Assembly (NCBI GenBank): GCA_023213395.1
Contig: CM041465.1
Coordinates: 26,605,741-26,669,740 of the forward strand
DNA length: 64,000 bases
From: Cycas panzhihuaensis
Taxonomy: Eukaryota; Cycadophyta
Direction of reading: 5' to 3'
Each line of letters starts with the position of its first letter. Within the stretch, counting starts at the first letter, position 1. The notes under the pieces were generated by a model. It ran no database searches and was not told the DNA's origin. It was given only the letters and a program-made list of their open reading frames with translations. This document shows, piece after piece, positions 32,757-43,260 of the stretch. The translations under genes and the position numbers were made by a program.

Positions 32757-32876
32757 TTGATTCAGGAAATGGAGGAAGGGTATAAAGCTGAGATAGCTAC
32801 CCTTCAGGACAAAATAAAAGAGAAGGATGTTATTATTGCCACCCTGACACAAATAAATGAGGAAATTTTGGGATGA
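32757..32876 (+). other. Coiled-coil-like frame continuing after the ORF3 stop
   Basis: In the ORF3 frame, directly past the TAA, the sequence reads L-I-Q-E-M-E-E-G-Y-K, then I-A-T-L-Q-D-K-I-K-E-K, then I-I-A-T-L-T-Q-I-N-E-E, ending at a TGA. GyA preserves the same residues after a TAG at the same position, so this stretch was under coding constraint. Confidence 0.6.
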
Positions 32877-32995
32877 ACAGAGGCAGCAGGAGCCGCCTTG
32901 AGACAGAGCGGGGGAGGGATACCCCGAAATTTTGAATTTTTTGGAGTTTTGTTGAGCAAGGATGCTCAAACCCATAACTGTTGACCCAGGATAAA

Positions 32996-33820
32996 TGTTG
33001 GAGTCTAAAATGATCCTATGGCTGCGAGAGGACCAGAGATAGGTCAGATAACCTGAGTTGTGCAGGTACGGACCGTACGGAGGTACGCATGAAGCAAAAC
33101 GGCAGAGAAATCGACATTTTGGGTATGTATGAGAGGTACGTACCTAGAACGGCACGATGATGTATACGCACTACCATGAGCGGAACCAAGTGGAAGCGGT
33201 ACGCATGACTCAAAGAGACCAGTGAAGACTGTTGAGTCGCTGGGACGACGCACGCACGTGCGGACACAAAGGATAATTAATTAAGTGCCTAAACAAGTGA
33301 TTAATGGAAAGATGCGTATGGTGAAGGGGCACGATTATGACAGCAATCATAACCCTTGACCAAAAGTACCAACATGAGTACTTAAGGAGGTACGCATGAA
33401 ACACCGAGTTAGGGTGAGAGCCGATTATCGCGAATGCAAAAGGTGCGGAAGCCAAGACATATGTCACCAATTGGAGCGACCTTGTATGATAAGTACCATC
33501 CGGGTATGCATATGTAACAAAAGGATCAGATGTCGCTAGAATGCTCAGGAATGCATTCCAGCCTCTATGTAAATTGACTTGATTACTTAATAAAAGGAAG
33601 AGTTACGTGGAAAGTGGTGTATTCTTTGTGTTGTGATGATGAATTCGAGTATGTATTGATTGCATTACATGTACCATTCTGTGAAATATATGTGGAATAT
33701 ATGTGGAATGTATGTGAATGACCATGTTGACAGTATCTTGAACTAGACTATAGCATTGTGTAACCTTGACAAGTGAAAGAGGTATCTTGTAAGTGTAATA
33801 AGACACCCCATAAGTCAACA
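32996..33820 (+). repeat. GyE 3' LTR
   Basis: TGTTGGAGTCTAAAATG to AAGTCAACA. It is followed by the target duplication TATAC and the interrupted CoH RT. The region 33,066-33,181 differs from the 5' LTR. A G-rich purine run lies ~85 bases upstream (near 32,908-32,918); no tract abuts the LTR. Confidence 0.92.
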
Positions 33821-34330
33821 TATACCTCCTCTTGAAGATCACCATTGAGAAAGGTGCTCTTCACGTCCATTTGAAAAACTGGCCATTTGCATTGAGTTGT
33901 TAAGGCCAAGATGAGTCTAATGGTGTTCATGTTAACCACAGGTGAAAAAGTCTCATCATAATCTATGCCTTCATTTTGTTTGAAGCCTTTTGCAACAAGG
34001 TGACTCTCCTGGCGCTTAAATGTACCATCAGAATGGAATTTGGTCTTGTAGACCCATTTGCAGTTGATTGCATGTTTGTGTTTAGGCAATTCGACCAAAT
34101 CCCAAGTTCCATTCTTTTCAATAGAATGGATTTCTTCATCCATGGCAATCTTCTAATTTTCATTTTTAGAAGCCTCATCAAAAATGGAATGCTCATCAAC
34201 GCAAAGCACTTTAGCTATAAGTGCAAAATTTGTTTGCTACTTGTATCTTAATGGACGTTTTCCTTCAACAATCTGGTCATCCTACAATGTTTGAGTATAC
34301 CATTTTGGTAACTTTCTTATTGATGTAACT
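33821..34330 (-). pseudogene. CoH RT, N-terminal part
   Basis: Reverse-strand 34,143-33,826 reads M-D-E-E-I-H-S-I-E-K-N-G-T-W, then K-W-V-Y-K-T-K-F, then G-I-D-Y-D-E-T-F-S-P-V-V, then F-Q-M-D-V-K-S-T-F-L-N-G-D-L-Q-E-E-V-Y: the start of a copia RT. The frame is broken by the GyE insertion and continues at 23,291. The join also carries a stop, so RT was already damaged, or was damaged at the site. Confidence 0.85.
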
Positions 34331-35361
34331 TGAACCTCAAGATCTTCTGGTCTAAGTGGTTGATCAATAGAAGATGTGCTATGATCAAATGGAGCTAAGT
34401 CTGATGATGTGGACGGTCCAGCAGGTGCAGATGATGTACATGGAGTTGAAGATTAAGAGGGAAGGAAAGTCTCAATAATATTTTTGCCTTTGTCAATGGG
34501 GGGTTGGATGGATGTTGTATCCAACTCCTTGTGATCTTTTTCAGCAAAGATTACATCTCTCGAGAGATGCATTTTCTTTCCAATGGGATCATACAACTTG
34601 TAGGCTTTGCTATGAATGGCATAACCTACAAATATGCATTTTAGACTATACTTGTTTAATTTAGTTCTTTATTGATCGGGGATGTGCATATAAACAGTAC
34701 ACCCAAAAGTCCTCAAATGGTTGACAGTTAGTTTTTTACCAAACCATGCCTTCTCTAGTGTAATGTCGGTGGCTGTTGTTGTTAGACTTTGATTTGCCAC
34801 ATAGGCAGTTGTGTGGAATGCCTCTGCCTAGTAAGCTCAAGTGAGTCCCTTTGCATGCATCATTGTTTTTGCTTTGTTAACCAAAGTTCTATTCATTCTT
34901 TCGGAAACTCCATTTTGTTGAAGAGTGTGAGGAATAGTAAGTTGTCTCTGAATACCATTTTTCTTACAGAATTTGGTGAATTCCTTTGAAGTAAATTCAC
35001 TTCCATTGTCTGTCCTTAGTGTTTTAATGGATTGGCCAAACTCGTACTCCACTTCAAGCTTGAATTCCTTAAACTTTTGAAATGCTTCAGACTTATGTTC
35101 AATAAAGTAAACCCAAACTTTATGGAAGAAATCGTCAATGAAGGAAATATAGTACAAAACTCCTCCGAAGGATGCGATGGACATAGGTCCACACAAATCT
35201 GAGTGTACCAACTGCAAAGGATATGATGCATGCCAAGCTTTACCTTTAGGGAAAGGCAAACGATGTTGTCCCCATTATGCATACTTCACAAAGACATTTT
35301 ATGCCATACATCTTTGGAAGCCCATGTACCATATTTTTGTTCACCATCTGCTTGAGATTGT
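34331..35361 (-). pseudogene. CoH integrase
   Basis: Reverse-strand 35,259-34,837 gives V-H-S-D-L-C-G-P-M (Asp 1), L-R-T-D-N-G-S-E-F (Asp 2) and Q-Q-N-G-V-S-E-R-M-N-R-T (Glu), so the D-D-E triad is intact. The zinc-binding part near 35,390-35,240 has L-W-Y-Q-C-L-G-H-L (first His replaced by Tyr) and a C-E-V-C pair. The C-terminal linker to RT (34,330-34,830) is Ser/Pro-rich and interrupted. Confidence 0.85.
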
Positions 35362-35937
35362 CTAGCTCAAATGGCCTAGGCATTGATACCAAAGTTGCAT
35401 CTTGGATAAAGATTGAGTAACAATGGAACCAAAGTAAGCAGAATCAAGTATGATATTATTAACATCCAATTTGTAGATGCCATGATCCTCATATCCAACA
35501 GCCACTACCTGGTCATTTTTGTCACTTATTACACATTTTCCATTCTTGAACAAAATGCTCATTTGTTGCTTATCCAATTTGCTAACAGATAACAAGCTCT
35601 TCTCCATGGAAGGTATGAAATAGGCATTGCCATTGAAAAATGTAGAGGAAAGATTGGAAGGAGAATGGAATGGAGCGATTGTGCTTATGCCAGAAATCTT
35701 AACAGATTTATTATTGTCGAAGGTCACTGATTGACCTTTCCCTTCCTTGATGCCACAAAGGAGTTCTTCACTCTCAGTCATGTGTTGAGTAGCTCTAGAG
35801 TCAATGATCCAAATTTGATCAACATTGGATGTATGATAAGTACAAAATAATTTGTCCTCATTTGCAAACTGATTGAAGTGACATTGATTGACACCTCTAA
35901 AACCCCCACCTTTCTCTTTGACCTCCTCGATAGGCAC
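35362..35937 (-). pseudogene. CoH protease and pre-integrase region
   Basis: A 191-codon open frame. W-I-I-D-S-R-A-T-Q-H-M near its N-terminal third matches the copia protease motif W-x-x-D-S-G-A-T-x-H-M with Gly changed to Arg. The rest is the protease body and pre-integrase (G-K-C-V-I-S-D-K-N, G-I-Y-K-L-D-V), reaching the integrase zinc region at its end. Confidence 0.82.
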
Positions 35938-36059
35938 ATCGATTTGGTCGAGGGGGTGGTTGCTGCTACTGTTGTTAAAACCGCTGCTGCTAGAATTACT
36001 GACGTTGTTGAAATTGTTGTCTCTAATTTTGTTGACGTGGTTGTTGCTATTGTTGTCGT

Positions 36060-36861
36060 GTGTTAAAAATCTGCTTGTTTCTTCTTACAATCAGGTATTA
36101 TGTGGCCAACTTTGCCACAATAATGACAAACAACATTGGTTTTTGAAAAACCAATGTTCATGTTCACAAACTACTTTGAAAGTGTAGGTTTGATATTCTA
36201 CTTGGCCTTTGATTTAGCTGCGAATGCCCCTGATGTGGATGGTTCATCATTGTTCTTGATGAAAATCTGCTCCTCCTGAAGCAACAAGCTTTCAAATTCA
36301 TTGAAAGACATTCGTTTGAGTGAACCATCTCATCTAGTGGAAAAAATAAAACCATTGTACTCCTTAAGCAAAGCTTTGACAATTGTTGTTATAAACTCAT
36401 CTCTAGAAGCAGGACTACCTAATGTATTCAATTCATTACAAACCTCCTTGATTGAAGAAGGAAAAGCCGACAGTCTTGACAAATTTGACATAATACAATC
36501 TGGCTTTTACCATCAGTATGCGAGTTTCATCTCGCCTTTCATACAAGGATGACAAAATATCCCATGCTTCCTTGGAAATCTTTGCACACACAATATTTTG
36601 ATCTACATGAACATCAATAATTATATGTAGGAATGTCAAAGCAATTTCATCTTTGACTTTCTAAGCAGTAACAAAAGCAGCATCAAGATGAACAATTATA
36701 CCATCAGTTACAATAGGTACAGGTTGAAGTATCCTTCCAGAAACATAACCTCAAAATTCGTTCATTATCAAAAAATTTTGAGCGATCTTTTTCCATTCTT
36801 GATAGTTGTCTTGTCCTATTAATCTGATGGTATATGAATTTAGCATATTAATTGCAACCAT
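36060..36861 (-). pseudogene. CoH gag
   Basis: The reverse-strand ATG at 36,861 opens M-V-A-I-N-M-L-N-S-Y, then L-I-G-Q-D-N-Y-Q-E-W-K. UBN2-type sequence follows at 36,640-36,440 (I-S-K-E-A-W-D-I-L-S-S-L-Y-E-R-R-D-E-T-R). An intact zinc knuckle C-H-Y-C-G-K-V-G-H-I-I-P-D-C lies at about 36,087-36,128. A Thr/Ala-rich low-complexity stretch (35,950-36,060) precedes protease. A few stops interrupt it. Confidence 0.8.
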
Positions 36862-39322
36862 GTTAAAGTTGTAAGACTTGAAGTTAGTAGATAACTTGGA
36901 AACTCAAAACTTTTGTCGCTTAAGTTCCACCTTCTAACGAAACCAACAGTCATGATCTTATTAGAAGATTCAACAAATGAATTAAATAATGAGGGGTGAA
37001 GAACTGGGCTAAAGAGTTGGTCCAACCCTGATCTATAGAGAAGATCCAACAGTTAGCCAAGTTAAATCTAGGACAAGACATGTAGAGTTGATCTGCATGG
37101 ACATACCATGCTTTCTCTAGGATTCACAGCCCCAATAACACCCTTTTCGAACCTCATTTCCCTCAAGCAACCTTAATTGTAGTGCACTGACTGTACGGTC
37201 AGTTGATCCCCTAGGGAATGCACAAAGCTTAAAGTTATTTCAAATGCAAGGTTTGAACCTCTTTCGTGCCTCTCCTACTTGATTTTAAAATTCACTTTTA
37301 GAAGATTGAAGTGGACTTTAGAGTAAATTTTACTTGGATAATGTTAATGCTTGATTTAATATTTATAATGATAAAGAGTTTCAAAGAGAAACAACCAAAT
37401 ACATCACAATGAACACTTTAAGTGTTTTTACAAGAGCACTTTAGTGTGAAATAGTGCTATCAAATCTAAGTAAAAGAAAGTGCTCGAGTACAATGTGAAA
37501 ATGTAAGCACTTTGAAGAAGATGCTAAGTGCTTCAATAAAAAAAGAACAAACTCTTTGTGTTGAAAATGCAAGTAGGTTCATTTTAATGCTTGAAAAAAA
37601 GAAGAAGATCACTTGCAAAAATTGAAGACGCCAAGCACCAAATATTAAAACTTTAAAATAGTCCCAACGATCAACAAAAATGAGTGATTTTATTAAAAAA
37701 CAAGTCTCTTTGAACCCTTTTTGAGACTAAGGGAAGCAGGTCACCATGCAAGGTGCCTTAGAAAAAAGTGTTGAAGTAATGATGAGGATCATTTTAACAA
37801 GGTCACAACACTTTAAAAATCACTATTTTCAATGTCTTTTAACACTTGCAAATATGAGATAAGTGTTAAAGCAAAAAGTGCCAAAAAATAAAGGTTGAAA
37901 TTTAACTTTTTTTGCAACTTTGAGCAGCAAGAACCCCATGCACGGAGCTTTGATTGAAGACTTAAACCAAGTAATTTTAATATCCAAAGATGAGTAATTG
38001 TTTTAGCTTTAGTGATTTGATGAAATCACTAAGTACAATGAAGATTTTAACTCCAAAAACCAAAAAAAGTTGATTTTTTCCTTAGGAGATTTAAGCAAAA
38101 AAAAAAAAAGTCAAAATAAGTCCCAAATGACTAAAAAGGCTTTAAAAAGGAAAAAATATTACTTTTTAATGTGAAAAATACTAAATTCAGTCCCTATTGT
38201 CACGAAAGTAAGCTAATGTAGTCTTCAATTAAAAAAGCACTCAAAAGGTATTAATTTTGGATTAGAAATGTGATTTTTAGCGACTTAAGAGTGACTACGG
38301 TTAATAAACTTTATCAAAAGATGAATATTCTAAGGAATATTCTTAAAAACATAAGATAAAGTATGTTTTGCAAAGTTCAAACTTGAAATGCTTTGAAAAT
38401 TTTGAGTTACGACGTGACTCAGGCAACTCAGACGACGCCCATAGAGACTCAGGTGATGAGAATTGCGTGCAGATCGCTCGGTTTGAGCTGAGAATTCAGG
38501 AGGAGGGGCACCCTAGTGGTATCCAGCTCCCTCTATAATCTCAAAGCTTTTCATCAAATGTGCAGAGAGCTACAAGTTCATGAAGTTATGTCTAGTCGTA
38601 CGGCTGTGGAGTGAAAAAGGAGAGTCGTATGACTGTCTGAGGTTTTAAACCCACAAACTACTCACTAAATCTCTTCACTAAAGTCTTCTACAGCTGCATG
38701 TAGGGTCAATATGTGGACAGCCAGCCTGTTGTGAAAAGAAAGAGTGAAAAACAATAATTTTTTAAGTAAAATTAACTAAAAATAGTGATGAATTTGCCCA
38801 ACACTGAGAGATTTTTGGTGCAGGTCAATTACATACCATAGACAATAACTATTAGACTGATATACAATCCAGACAAGCTAAATAAAATCAGCACTAGAGA
38901 ATTTGAATTTTTTTGTGGGGTTTGAGGGCTAAAAATGGCCCAAAATTTATCCACAGCCTGCAAGAAGTTTAAACTTTGAAATAATCTCAGTCAGTGAAAT
39001 TTAAACACCAACATAATACCCCAACACTCTAATTTGGAAGAAGAATCAACTGAAAAAATCAATCTTTAGTGAAAAAGCACAAGAAAACTTGAGTAGATTA
39101 GCTCAAAACCTTAGTTGATTATCTGAAAAAAATTTCAGATCTGTGAACTGTGCCTACTCCAACCTTCACACTGCTCCAAGAAGCTTGATCTACACATGTA
39201 AGTCTAAAACATGCCTCGGATTGCCTTCAGAGAGCGAAGGTCATCACCAAGGAGTAGTAGAGCCTACCTTGAATCTTTCTTAAGCAAAACAAAATCAGAA
39301 CAGAGGGAACTAGTCTCCTCTA
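36862..39322 (-). other. CoH untranslated leader, 2.5 kb
   Basis: No coding frame is supported on either strand between the primer site and the gag ATG. On the + strand the middle (37,300-38,400) is A-rich with recurrent AAGTGCTTTAA/AAGTGTT words. Such a long leader is unusual for copia elements. Confidence 0.7.
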
Positions 39323-39323
39323 A

Positions 39324-39334
39324 CTCTGATACCA
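39324..39334 (-). other. CoH primer binding site
   Basis: The reverse strand reads TGGTATCAGAG, the classic complement of the initiator tRNA-Met 3' end, two bases from the 5' LTR. Confidence 0.9.
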
Positions 39335-39336
39335 AA

Positions 39337-39871
39337 TATAGAAATGGCCAAATGGCCTTAGAATCCCAAGATCAAGAAGTTATATTCACTTTAGTTCTAG
39401 AAAGCAGATAAACTAGACTAACAATAAAAATATAAGATCAAACATGAGCAAGATCAAGCATGAAGAGAGAGCAAAATGATACCAAATATGAGGAGTTGGA
39501 ATTGGTCCAACCTCCAAATGAATAGCAGTTTGAATAGCAAACTAGCAGCATAACAATACAGCTCCAACTCTATATGAGAACAACGAGAAGAGGTCTCAAT
39601 ATATAGAGTGAAATGAGAGACCTAAGGCATTGGATGTTTGACAAGTGTCGACATCATCACTGCATGCATGGGGGACATCATTTTGGCTCTCAAGTGAGCA
39701 AAAGTACATGGTGGTCCATTTGTACATTTAGTAGCAATGTTGTGTCACTAGGAAAGAATGTGGGTGTGCACTTTATCACTTAAGTGATAAGTCACCCTTC
39801 AAGTACAAAAGTACAAATAATACATTAAAAATAGAGTACATAGGCTTAACATGTAAACATAAAGTTTAACA
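39337..39871 (-). repeat. CoH 5' LTR
   Basis: It pairs with 21,476-22,017. The terminal TG has become TA at its left edge. Flanked outside by the CAAGA duplication. Confidence 0.92.
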
Positions 39872-39876
39872 CAAGA

Positions 39877-41415
39877 ATTGGTTCAGGACCCCTTTATAAA
39901 GCAGATCATTCAAAACCTTCCAATTGAGGTAGAGCATTCAACCTACTACAAATGGTTCACAAATATTTTCTAGTACAAGAATAGGATATATATATATATA
40001 TATACTATTCTTGTACTAGAAAAGCCCTCACTCTAATCTCAAGGAACAAATTTTACATGATGTGCATGCCTTCCCAACAACAGGTCACTTGGATTTTCTA
40101 CAGACATACCACCACTTAAAACAATCTTTCTTTTGAAAGGGCCAAATAGGGGATGTAAGGCGATATGTTTCCTCATGTGAAATTTGTCAATGACATAAGA
40201 CAGAAATAGTCAAGTCCCCAAGACTGTTGCAACCCCTTCCCATACCAAATCAATGATGGAAAGAAATTTCTATAAACTTCATCGTGAGTCTACCTAAATC
40301 AGAAGGAAAAGATGTTATACTTGTAGTTGTTGATAGGCTAATTAAATATGCTCATTTCTGTGACATCCAAGCTACATATAAGGCAAAGCAAATTGCTGAG
40401 ATCTTTTTAAAAGTTATACACATGTTGCATGGCATTCCCAAATGCATAGTCAATAATCAGAACCCCAAGTTCACTAACACCTTCTAGATGAAGCTCTTCT
40501 ATCTGCTCAATACCAAACTAATAATAAACTCATCCTACCATCCATAAACAAATAGTCAAACTAAGGTGGTCAATAAGTGCTTTGAAAGATACCTCCATTG
40601 TTATGCTTCAGACAAACAAGGCTAGTAGCATCATTGACTTTCCTTAGCAGAATGGTGGTATAATACAACCTATCATGCATCAATAGGAATAACTTTGTTC
40701 CAAGCATTATATGGCTATGAACCACCCATACATAAGAATTATGCTATAATCAATTCTTAGGTCCAAGCAATCGAGGACCATATCCACCAAACAACAGAGA
40801 TTCTCAAGCTGCTCAAAGAAAATCTAAACCTTCCACAAAATCGAATGAAACAACAGGCAGATAAAGGGTGAAGTGACCGAGCATTTCAACCAAACCATTG
40901 AGTATAATTTCGATGAAAATCTAAACCTTGCACAAAATCGAATAAAACAACAGACAAACAAATGGCGAAGTGAATGAGTATTTCAACCAAGTGATTGGGT
41001 ATATTTACAGTTGCAACCATACAAACAAGCGTCTCTCAAAAATGATGGGCAGCATAAATTACAACCCCTATTTTATGGATCTTATAAAATTCTGAAGAAG
41101 ATTAGTGAAGTTGCTTATGCCTTGGACTTACCACCACCATTAAGGATCCATAATGTTTTTTATGTTTCATGTCTCAAGAGGTTAATTGGGCAATAGGTAC
41201 AAGTTCAAATAGAATTACCTATCTTAAACGAAGGGCAACCTCAACTCATTCCATAACACATCGTCAGCAGAAGAATCTAACAACTATGATCTAGGTAAAT
41301 CATTGAATATCCCATCAAATGAAAACAATTTCCACAAAAAGATGCAACCTGGAAGAATAAACAATTTGTCCGTGAACATCCTAAGATCAACAAACTTTGA
41401 GGGCAAAGCTTTTTT
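39877..41415 (+). pseudogene. GyB integrase with C-terminal chromodomain
   Basis: The zinc-binding part reads H-D-V-H-A-F-P-T-T-G-H, then C-E-I-C (about 40,060-40,190). The core has S-L-P-K-S-E-G-K-D-V-I-L-V-V-V-D-R-L (40,284-40,350, first Asp kept) and I-V-N-N-Q-N-P-K-F (second Asp altered to Asn). Then come T-N-S-Q-T-K-V-V-N-K (Glu altered to Lys) and W-W-Y-N-T-T-Y-H. The open frame 41,011-41,196 is the GPY/F-like part. From about 41,260 the frame reads I-V-S-R-R-I, then E-Y-P-I-K, F-P-Q-K-D-A-T-W, F-V-R-E-H-P, a chromodomain, which in chromoviruses guides integration to chromatin. Stops and changed triad residues make it inactive. Confidence 0.85.
39966..40023. repeat. Perfect 19-bp inverted repeat around (AT)10
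   Basis: Arms TTTTCTAGTACAAGAATAG (39,966-39,984) and its exact reverse complement (40,005-40,023) flank an AT spacer. One arm is integrase sequence (Y-K-N-R-I), so the other is an inverted copy. Confidence 0.92.
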
Positions 41416-41428
41416 AAGAGGAGAGACT
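41416..41428 (+). other. GyB polypurine tract
   Basis: AAGAGGAGAGACT next to the 3' LTR start at 41,429. Confidence 0.75.
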
Positions 41429-41750
41429 TATTAAGGATCTAACTCCTAACTTGCCTTCTCTTATATTCTCTTATATCTTCTATTTCTTCTCTCTCTTATC
41501 TTCTTTTATATTTTCTATTTGTTCTCTCTGCTTAATATCCCACATGCATAAGTAGGAAGTTGTGCAGTGGCCATAGAACCCTATATATATTCATGTAATC
41601 CTTAGAGTGGAGTATCTTGAATATCATTACTATTGTATATAATTGGGAGGTTGCCCCTTCGAAGGGTATTGCAATACAAATGCTCTCTTTTGGTGTTATT
41701 TGGGCACTATGCTAGTGTGTTGTTATTATTGAAGGAGTGGTATCCTACCA
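41429..41750 (+). repeat. GyB 3' LTR
   Basis: Aligns with 19,613-19,940; ends TATCCTACCA, followed by the duplication ACCAA. Confidence 0.9.
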
Positions 41751-42150
41751 ACCAATGAGCTCTGCCTCATTTTATGATTTTAAGACACCAATCGTTCCTT
41801 TTGTCACTTCTTTGTTTTGTTCTCACGTAACAAAATGACATTTACAATTATTGCCAAATGGGTGTCACTCTTGCCCTCTAGAATACCTGCAATCACTCGA
41901 TTAGAAGTCAGATCTCACTAATCCTAAAGCATCTTCGTCTGCATCATGGCTTTAAACAAGCAACCTTATGCTTTTTCACTCTACCCATGGGCTTTAATGA
42001 GTACACCACTATTACAGACCAATCTCCAAGCCTCCATTCTTGTCACACATGGGCTTCTCTCATGTGCTTTAGTTTTGTGACTTCATTCACTGTGAACTTA
42101 TGTTGCAACAACCTCGAGAACATGTCACTATTTGCATTTTTTTGTTGGGA

Positions 42151-42254
42151 ATGCTTGCTAAACCTGCTTGGGTGCCTCAATTTTCTCCCTTGTTAGATGA
42201 TGATGCTTGCTAAACCTGCTTAGGTGCCTCAATTTTCTCCCTTGTTAGATGATG
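42151..42254. repeat. Tandem duplication, 2 x 52 bp
   Basis: The unit beginning ATGCTTGCTAAACCTGCTT occurs at 42,151 and 42,203 with one visible difference. Confidence 0.92.
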
Positions 42255-43053
42255 ATGCATTCTCATAGTGGCAACTTCTCTAAGAGAGACTTAAGGAGTG
42301 ACGTTGTAGTCAACATCCAGTGCCATGCAACATTCAGGATAGCTCTTCACCCAATTCTAAGCATCTCTATCTATGAGTGTTTAGAACAATTCACATCTCA
42401 ACTCGCATGAACTTTGTTGGTAGGTATAAAAAACCCCTACAACTTGAGATTGATGACTCATCCTAATATAGATGCAACGCTTCTCTCAACCCTCCATGCA
42501 ATTTGTGTTGCCTTCTGTACATAGTACGCAATAGGTAGGGGAATGCTCCTTAAATTGGTAATGGCCCTTTACATTGAAGTTGTGGGCCTTTTGCTATTCA
42601 ACACGAGTGCCAACAAAAAATCAAATGTATCATGTATACGTCGTTGTTAAGCGCTACTTGTAAATGTTTGTCCCCTTGCAAAATGTTGTGTACAATCCGC
42701 CTTGGTGGAATTAACACTTGTTCACCTGTCGATCATCATTTCTAACTGCACAGTCCCATGCAATTTTTTGATAGCCGGTATAGGAGAAATCAGAATCTTC
42801 TCCGATAGATATTGAAGCAAAAATGCTGAAATTTGACCATTTCAACAGGTTGAAAAATATGCCTCTCAAGCTAGTAAAAGTATGGTTGTGCATTTTCCTC
42901 TCCTGCCAATGTCGATTTCTAGCACCAATTGTGTGTTGCCAAATGTCAAACTCCTTGGAATCTATGAAGCAGAAAAGCAAAATGGGGAATTCTATGGGAC
43001 TCCATTTCCCTCCTTGGGCTTTGGAAAAATTGTAATAGTTCTACTACGATCTT

Positions 43054-43113
43054 TCTAGAAACCCCCTCCATCAAACCATCAAGTCTAGAAACCCCCTCCA
43101 TCAGACCATCAAG
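43054..43113. repeat. Tandem duplication, 2 x 30 bp
   Basis: The unit TCTAGAAACCCCCTCCATCA... at 43,054 and 43,084 has one difference. Confidence 0.92.
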
Positions 43114-43210
43114 TAAACCAATCACAAGATAAGCTGAAAATAATCAAATGTCTCTTTCACTCACATGGACTTTGACTTCCATACACTTTACGTAGAGAAT
43201 TTTCCTCCTG

Positions 43211-43223
43211 TGCTCTAATACCA
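43211..43223 (-). other. Candidate primer binding site of a reverse-strand LTR element (CoC?)
   Basis: The reverse strand reads TGGTATTAGAGCA, one change from the initiator tRNA-Met complement. TG of a putative LTR follows on the + strand at 43,226. Confidence 0.55.
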
Positions 43224-43260
43224 AATGAAGGGTATCAAATACATTCACATACAAATAGAA

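Larger units (their letters stand above)
23292..33820 (+). mobile_element. GyE: youngest Ty3/gypsy element in the stack, same family as GyA
   Basis: The LTRs (822 and 825 bp) run TGTTGGAGT to AAGTCAACA. A perfect 5-bp duplication TATAC flanks them (23,287-23,291 and 33,821-33,825) inside the CoH RT frame. Internal order is gag with four zinc knuckles, protease, a second capsid-like domain, RT, RNase H, integrase, a spacer with a tandem array, ORF3, then the 3' LTR. CpG-containing motifs such as TACGTACG are far more frequent than in neighbouring elements, consistent with less methylation-driven decay. Despite its youth, the copy carries several stops, frameshifts and a damaged integrase. Confidence 0.93.
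21476..39871 (-). mobile_element. CoH: Ty1/copia element, reverse strand, inserted in GyB and split by GyE
   Basis: A perfect 5-bp duplication CAAGA flanks it (21,471-21,475 and 39,872-39,876). The LTRs are about 542 bp (left, 3') and 535 bp (right, 5') and align throughout. A tRNA-Met primer site and an unusually clean polypurine tract sit in the right places for reverse-strand orientation. Without GyE the element is about 7.9 kb. Its coding order on the reverse strand is gag (from 36,861), zinc knuckle, protease, integrase, RT, RNase H. A 2.5-kb leader lies between primer site and gag. Confidence 0.92.
19613..41750 (+). mobile_element. GyB: chromovirus-type Ty3/gypsy element, split by CoH
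   Basis: The boundaries are supported by a perfect 5-bp target duplication ACCAA (19,608-19,612 and 41,751-41,755), two LTRs of about 328 and 322 bp, a tRNA-Met-like primer site (TGGTATTAGAAC from 19,943), and a polypurine tract (AAGAGGAGAGA) ending next to the 3' LTR. Removing CoH and its duplication leaves only about 3.7 kb. Gag and protease are missing: RT motifs begin only ~400 bp after the primer site. The rest is RT, RNase H, integrase and a C-terminal chromodomain, all decayed. Confidence 0.88.
41756..43210 (-). other. Probable continuation of the CoC leader
   Basis: The sequence resumes after the GyB target duplication, so it was contiguous with 19,607. No coding frame is supported. 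A tRNA-Met-like primer site in the CoC orientation lies at its right end, which suggests a leader of about 1.6 kb upstream of the CoC gag. Confidence 0.5.
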
